Positions 30,658-33,868 of a stretch of DNA of 33,868 nt are shown piece after piece. The notes beneath the pieces were generated by a model. It was not told the origin of the DNA and ran no database searches. It worked only from the letters and a program-made list of their open reading frames with translations. The stretch lies in assembly GCA_021771815.1 (NCBI GenBank), contig JAETOE010000037.1, forward strand, positions 1 through 33,868. Direction: 5' to 3'. The stretch comes from Roseburia hominis. Lineage in GTDB: Bacteria; Bacillota; Clostridia; Lachnospirales; Lachnospiraceae. The first letter of the stretch is position 1, and each line of letters starts with the position of its first letter. The position numbers were made by a program, and so were the translations under genes.

Positions 30658-30881
30658 AACAGGGAGCTTTGATTTATGACAGGGAAAGCGGACGCTATGA
30701 CATTCGCTTTGGACTGGACGATTACAACGGCGGCTTGCATTGCGGCGAATGTTTTGACGTATTCGCAGGCGGCAAATGGAAGCCGACACGCATTGAAATG
30801 AGTACCGGGCGGGAATGGTATCTTGTCGGTATCAAGACGGACGTACTGGACGGCTTGCGTGTACGGGTACATAACAGATAA
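30654..30881 (+). CDS. DUF5348-type small protein
   Basis: 75 residues: MKQGALIYDRESGRYDIRFG, then NGGLHCGECFDVFAGGKWKP and GREWYLVGI. This beta-rich pattern with a GLHCGECFDV core fits DUF5348, a small protein regularly found between the initiator-like gene and pcfB in Tn1549-like elements. Function unknown. The ATG overlaps the preceding stop, so it is translationally coupled. Confidence 0.75.
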   Translation: MKQGALIYDRESGRYDIRFGLDDYNGGLHCGECFDVFAGGKWKPTRIEMSTGREWYLVGIKTDVLDGLRVRVHNR

Positions 30882-30928
30882 CCGGGCGGCTGCCCTGCAC
30901 CACCCCAAGAAAGGAGGAATGACAGCCC

Positions 30929-31405
30929 ATGCAGGAACAGATCAACGAAAAGACCGTTGCTATCTCAATCAAGACGGCGAAGCTGACCGCCGAAGTCTTA
31001 CAGAAAGCCATAAAAAAGCTGCTTGACGCAAAGAAGCACAAAGCACCGAAGATATACAAAGGCAAACAGACATTAAAGCACCTTATGAAGCAGAACACGG
31101 GCGTTTCCAGTATGGAAATCACGGACGCTAACATAAAGGCGTTTGAACCCATAGCCAAGAAATACGGGCTTGATTACAGCCTAAAGAAAGTAAAAGGCGA
31201 AGAACCGCCCCGCTACCTTGTCTTTTTCAAGGGGCGGGACGTGGACGTTATGACGGAAGCCTTTAAGGAGTTTGCCGCCAAGCAGCTAAACAAAGAGAAA
31301 AAGCCGTCCATACGCAAAATGTTAGCCGCTTTCCGGGAAAAGGCAAAGCAGATGAACCAAAGCAGGCAGAAAGAGAAAAACAAGGACAGGGGGCGGGAAA
31401 GATGA
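30929..31405 (+). CDS. pcfB: PcfB family conjugation accessory protein (DUF3801)
   Basis: 158 residues, basic and helical. EKTVAISIKTAKLTAEVLQK and the KHLMKQNTGVSSMEITDANI block are typical of PcfB, followed by the YGLDYSLKKVKGEEPPRYLV and FFKGRDVDVMTEAFKEF strands and a Lys/Arg/Gln-rich tail. In enterococcal pCF10, PcfB is needed for transfer and works with the coupling protein PcfC. It precedes the VirD4/PcfC gene, overlapping it by four bases. ATG 30929 follows AAAGGAGG. Confidence 0.88.
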   Translation: MQEQINEKTVAISIKTAKLTAEVLQKAIKKLLDAKKHKAPKIYKGKQTLKHLMKQNTGVSSMEITDANIKAFEPIAKKYGLDYSLKKVKGEEPPRYLVFFKGRDVDVMTEAFKEFAAKQLNKEKKPSIRKMLAAFREKAKQMNQSRQKEKNKDRGRER

Positions 31406-33168
31406 AGCCAAACATCAAAAAGCTGCTTATCCTCAATGCGCCGTACCTGCTCTTTGTATGGCTCTTTATGAAAGCAGGCGAAGCGTTCCGGCTCTCTCCG
31501 GGGGCTGACCTCTCCGGGAAGCTCCTACACATCATGGAGGGCGTGACCGCCGCCTTTGAAAGCCCCCTGCCAAGCCTTAACGGGCAGGATTTTGTGATAG
31601 GCGTTGCCGGGGCGGTTATCCTGCGGATCGCCGTCTACATGAAAGGCAAGAACGCCAAGAAATACCGCAAGGGCGTTGAGTACGGCTCTGCAAGGTGGGG
31701 GAACGCAAAGGACATTGAACCCTACGTTGACCCGGACTTTTACAACAACGTCCTGCTGACACAGACAGAACGCCTTACCATGAACAGCCGACCCAAAAGC
31801 CCCAAGTACGCAAGGAATAAAAACGTGTTAGTCATAGGCGGTTCGGGAAGCGGCAAGACCCGCTTTTTCGTCAAGCCAAACCTCATGCAAATGCACAGTT
31901 CGTATTGCGTGACCGACCCAAAAGGCACAATCCTCATAGAGTGCGGAAAGCTCTTAGACAGGGGCGGCTATAAGATAAAAGTGCTTAACACAATCAATTT
32001 CAAAAAGAGTATGCACTACAACCCCTTTGCGTACCTGCACAGCGAAAAAGACATATTAAAACTTGTCAACACAATCATGGTAAACACCAAAGGCGAGGGC
32101 GAAAAGTCGTCCGAAGATTTTTGGACGAAAGCCGAAAAGCTCTACTACACCGCACTGATCGGCTATATCTACTACGAAGCCCCGGAGGAAGAAAAAAATT
32201 TCACAACCTTACTTGACATGATAAACGCAAGCGAAGCGAGGGAGGACGACGAGGACTTTAAGAACCCGGTAGACCTCATGTTTGACCGACTGGAAGAAAA
32301 AGACCCGGAACACTTTGCCGTAAAGCAGTATAAAAAGTACAAACTTGCGGCGGGCAAGACGGCTAAATCTATCTTGATTTCATGCGGCGCACGTTTAGCA
32401 CCCTTTGACATTAAAGAGCTGCGGGAGCTTATGGAAACGGACGATTTGGAGCTTGACACGTTGGGGGACAGGAAAACCGCCCTCTTTGTCATTATCTCCG
32501 ACACGGACGACACTTTCAATTTCATTGTCGCCATGATGTACACGCAGCTTTTCAACCTCTTATGTGACAAGGCTGATGATGTGTATGGCGGCAGGCTTCC
32601 CGTACACGTCCGCTGCCTGCTTGACGAAGTGGCAAATATCGGACAGATACCCAAACTGGAAAAGCTGATCGCCACCATACGAAGCCGGGAAATATCCGCC
32701 TGCCTTATCTTGCAGGCACAGAGCCAGTTAAAAGCCATATACAAGGACAACGCCGACACGATTGTAGGGAATTGCGACACGACCCTTTTCTTAGGCGGCA
32801 AGGAGAAAACCACGCTCAAGGAAATGTCGGAGCTTTTGGGGAAAGAAACCATAGACTTATACAATACATCAGAGAACCGGGGGCGGGAAAAGACCTACGG
32901 CTTGAATTATCAGAAATTAGGCAAGGAGCTTATGAGCCAAGACGAAATTTCCGTCATGGACGGCGGCAAATGTATCTTGCAGGTAAGGGGCGCACGCCCC
33001 TTTTTCAGTGACAAGTTCGACATTACCAAGCACCCAAGATATAAATTCCTTTCCGATTTTGACAAGAAAAACGAATTTGATATTGAAAAATATCTGAAAC
33101 GCCGCCCGGCAGCTATCAAGCCGGAAGAACCCTTTGACCTCTACGAGATAGACGGGGGCGATTTATAA
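31402..33168 (+). CDS. VirD4/TraG/PcfC-type conjugative coupling ATPase
   Basis: 588 residues. Two N-terminal membrane helices (LLILNAPYLLFVWLFMKAG; VIGVAGAVILRIAVYM, residues ~8-80) anchor a cytosolic ATPase. Walker A is GGSGSGKTR (~146-154) and Walker B is CLLDEVANIG (~405-414). The TrwB-like MHYNPFAYLHSEKDI and CLILQAQSQLKAIY (arginine/sensor region) are present. The protein brings the relaxase-DNA complex to the mating channel. The ATG overlaps pcfB. Complete and apparently functional. Confidence 0.95.
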   Translation: MKPNIKKLLILNAPYLLFVWLFMKAGEAFRLSPGADLSGKLLHIMEGVTAAFESPLPSLNGQDFVIGVAGAVILRIAVYMKGKNAKKYRKGVEYGSARWGNAKDIEPYVDPDFYNNVLLTQTERLTMNSRPKSPKYARNKNVLVIGGSGSGKTRFFVKPNLMQMHSSYCVTDPKGTILIECGKLLDRGGYKIKVLNTINFKKSMHYNPFAYLHSEKDILKLVNTIMVNTKGEGEKSSEDFWTKAEKLYYTALIGYIYYEAPEEEKNFTTLLDMINASEAREDDEDFKNPVDLMFDRLEEKDPEHFAVKQYKKYKLAAGKTAKSILISCGARLAPFDIKELRELMETDDLELDTLGDRKTALFVIISDTDDTFNFIVAMMYTQLFNLLCDKADDVYGGRLPVHVRCLLDEVANIGQIPKLEKLIATIRSREISACLILQAQSQLKAIYKDNADTIVGNCDTTLFLGGKEKTTLKEMSELLGKETIDLYNTSENRGREKTYGLNYQKLGKELMSQDEISVMDGGKCILQVRGARPFFSDKFDITKHPRYKFLSDFDKKNEFDIEKYLKRRPAAIKPEEPFDLYEIDGGDL

Positions 33169-33403
33169 GGGCGCAGGAGGAAAGGACACAGGGAAAAGGG
33201 CTTTGCGTCATGGAAATGTGCATAACAGGCTATTGCGTCATGGATAACACCATTCACAGCACATGGAAAAGCTAAAATGCAGTTTTCCCACGTCCTGCAA
33301 ACAGTGTTACCCACAACGCAAAAGTGCAAGCCAGTTATACACAGTTCCACAACGCCGACTGAGACGGCGAAAAGCGCACCCCTCTTTCATTCATAAGGGC
33401 AAA

Positions 33404-33551
33404 AAGGAGGTAATCATCATCAAAACCGTAAACACCGGGTACATGGTTCGTGCGCCCACAGGGGGACGCACCACCCCTTTACAACTGAATACCGCCACGC
33501 CGCAGCACCTACGCAGCGTGGGGACAGCCGCCAGTACAGGGCGGCTTTTTT
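33404..33551 (+). promoter_or_regulatory. Possible leader ORF with embedded terminator upstream of Maff2 gene
   Basis: AAGGAGGT at 33404-33411 is followed in frame by ATC codons (33413-33421) and only later by ATG 33443 (MVRAPTGGRTTPLQLNTATP). The frame runs to 33574 and contains the terminator hairpin at 33526-33546. Either a non-ATG start is used or the site pairs with something else. Confidence 0.35.
33526..33551 (+). terminator. Intrinsic terminator/attenuator before the Maff2 gene
   Basis: Perfect 7-bp stem agccgcc/ggcggct, 7-base loop, then a T-run ending at 33551. It separates the coupling-protein gene from the Maff2-like gene. Confidence 0.75.
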
Positions 33552-33614
33552 CATACCCAAAAACCAAAAAATAAATTTTCCAAGCCGCAGGAAGCGGCAG
33601 AAAGTGAGGACTAT

Positions 33615-33773
33615 ATGGCATTTTTTAATTCCGCAATCACAGTATTACAGACACTTGTTATCGCATTGGGCGCAGGATTGGGCGTATGGGGCGTAATCAA
33701 TCTTTTAGAGGGCTACGGCAACGACAACCCCGGCGCAAAATCACAGGGCATGAAACAGGTCATGGCTAATTAG
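33615..33773 (+). CDS. Maff2-family small mobile-element membrane protein
   Basis: 52 residues, complete: FFNSAITVLQTLVIALGAGL, GVWGVINLLEGYGNDNPGAK, SQGMKQVMAN. One Gly-rich membrane helix (about 5-30) and a polar tail are characteristic of the Maff2 proteins that follow the coupling-protein gene in Tn1549-like elements; they resemble a pilin-like VirB2 subunit in size and topology. ATG 33615 follows a GTGAGGA site. Function unproven. Confidence 0.8.
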   Translation: MAFFNSAITVLQTLVIALGAGLGVWGVINLLEGYGNDNPGAKSQGMKQVMAN

Positions 33774-33838
33774 AGGTAATCAAAAGAGGAAAGGAAAAGC
33801 ACAATCCAGACGGAACCGGCGATACCGTCAAGAAATAT

Positions 33839-33867
33839 TTGTGAGTTAGCAAGAAACCTGATATAAT
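33839..33867 (+). promoter_or_regulatory. Promoter-like sequence at the right edge
   Basis: TTGTGA (33839-33844), 17 bases, TATAAT (33862-33867). It would read into the part of the element beyond the window. Confidence 0.4.
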
Positions 33868-33868
33868 G

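Larger units (their letters stand above)
33169..33614. other. 446-bp region between the coupling-protein and Maff2 genes
   Basis: It contains a 12-bp direct repeat ttgcgtcatgga (33203-33214, 33233-33244), two DnaA-box-like nonamers (33307-33315, 33335-33343), a strong AAGGAGGT without an ATG at normal distance (33404-33411), a ccacgc/gcgtgg hairpin (from about 33494) and a terminator (33526-33551). No standard gene is supported. Confidence 0.5.
25620..33868. mobile_element. Integrative conjugative element, Tn916/Tn1549-like (left part; continues off the window)
   Basis: Integrase, RHH regulator, excisionase-like protein, Orf8- and Orf7-like regulators, XRE repressor, HTH/DUF6017-like initiator, DUF5348, PcfB, VirD4/PcfC and Maff2 occur in the order typical of Tn1549-like elements of gut Firmicutes. 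The left arm is transcribed leftwards and the transfer arm rightwards from the XRE region. The left boundary is probably within 25450-25620. Relaxase and the mating-pair genes are not reached. Confidence 0.9.

Noticed and set aside
32172-32864. 230-codon minus-strand frame opposite the coupling ATPase
   Set aside because: Ser/Lys-rich antisense frame of a well-supported VirD4 gene; no start site.
33841-33868. Start of a group II intron at the right edge
   Set aside because: GTGAG near the edge is reminiscent of an intron 5' end, but only 28 bases are visible and they fit a promoter better.

Overview
The window looks like chromosome of a motile anaerobic Lachnospiraceae-type Firmicute (Clostridium cluster XIVa; Roseburia/Agathobacter-like). 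This rests on low-to-mid GC, AGGAGG ribosome sites, sigma-28 type flagellar promoters, a FliW/CsrA/flagellin set, and a Tn916/Tn1549-type conjugative element. The genus assignment is inference.

Layout. 1-2040 (+): the end of an unknown gene, then a glycosyl/glycerophosphotransferase gene broken by a stop, a 10-bp tandem duplication and an IS200/IS605 insertion (about 2025-2735). 2823-17243 (-) is a late flagellar locus: flgM, flgN, two tandem flgK-type genes, flgL, fliW, csrA, flaG, a very long fliD, fliS and a fliT-like gene, apparently led by a sigma-28 promoter upstream of flgM. Flagellin has its own sigma-28 promoter and a leader that looks like a CsrA target. After its terminator come a small unknown gene and a Maf-type flagellin glycosyltransferase. 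The logic is familiar: FlgM holds sigma-28 until the hook is complete; FlgN, FliS and the FliT-like protein chaperone filament parts; FliW and CsrA set flagellin translation; Maf decorates flagellin.

17350-22911 (-) carries a cupin protein, a FlxA-like coiled-coil protein, a two-component pair (AgrC-like GHKL kinase and LytTR regulator), a PfkB sugar kinase (probably KDG kinase) and a ferredoxin-like protein divergent from a Crp/Fnr regulator (23108-23764, +). A perfect 14-bp palindrome lies in the regulator's promoter.

23765-25620 is AT-rich and mosaic. It holds an overlapping three-gene module (DUF3791-like, DUF3990-like ADP-ribosyltransferase fold, 80-aa unknown) with its own promoter. 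Nested direct repeats flank it, and a decayed second DUF3990 tail lies beside it. This is the best candidate here for a poorly described toxin-antitoxin or defence system.

25620 to the right edge is one end of an integrative conjugative element: tyrosine integrase, a ribbon-helix-helix gene with an operator over its promoter, an excisionase-like protein, Tn916 Orf8- and Orf7-like regulators, an XRE repressor, a replication-initiator-like protein, DUF5348, PcfB, the VirD4/PcfC coupling protein and a Maff2-type small membrane protein. The element continues beyond the window.
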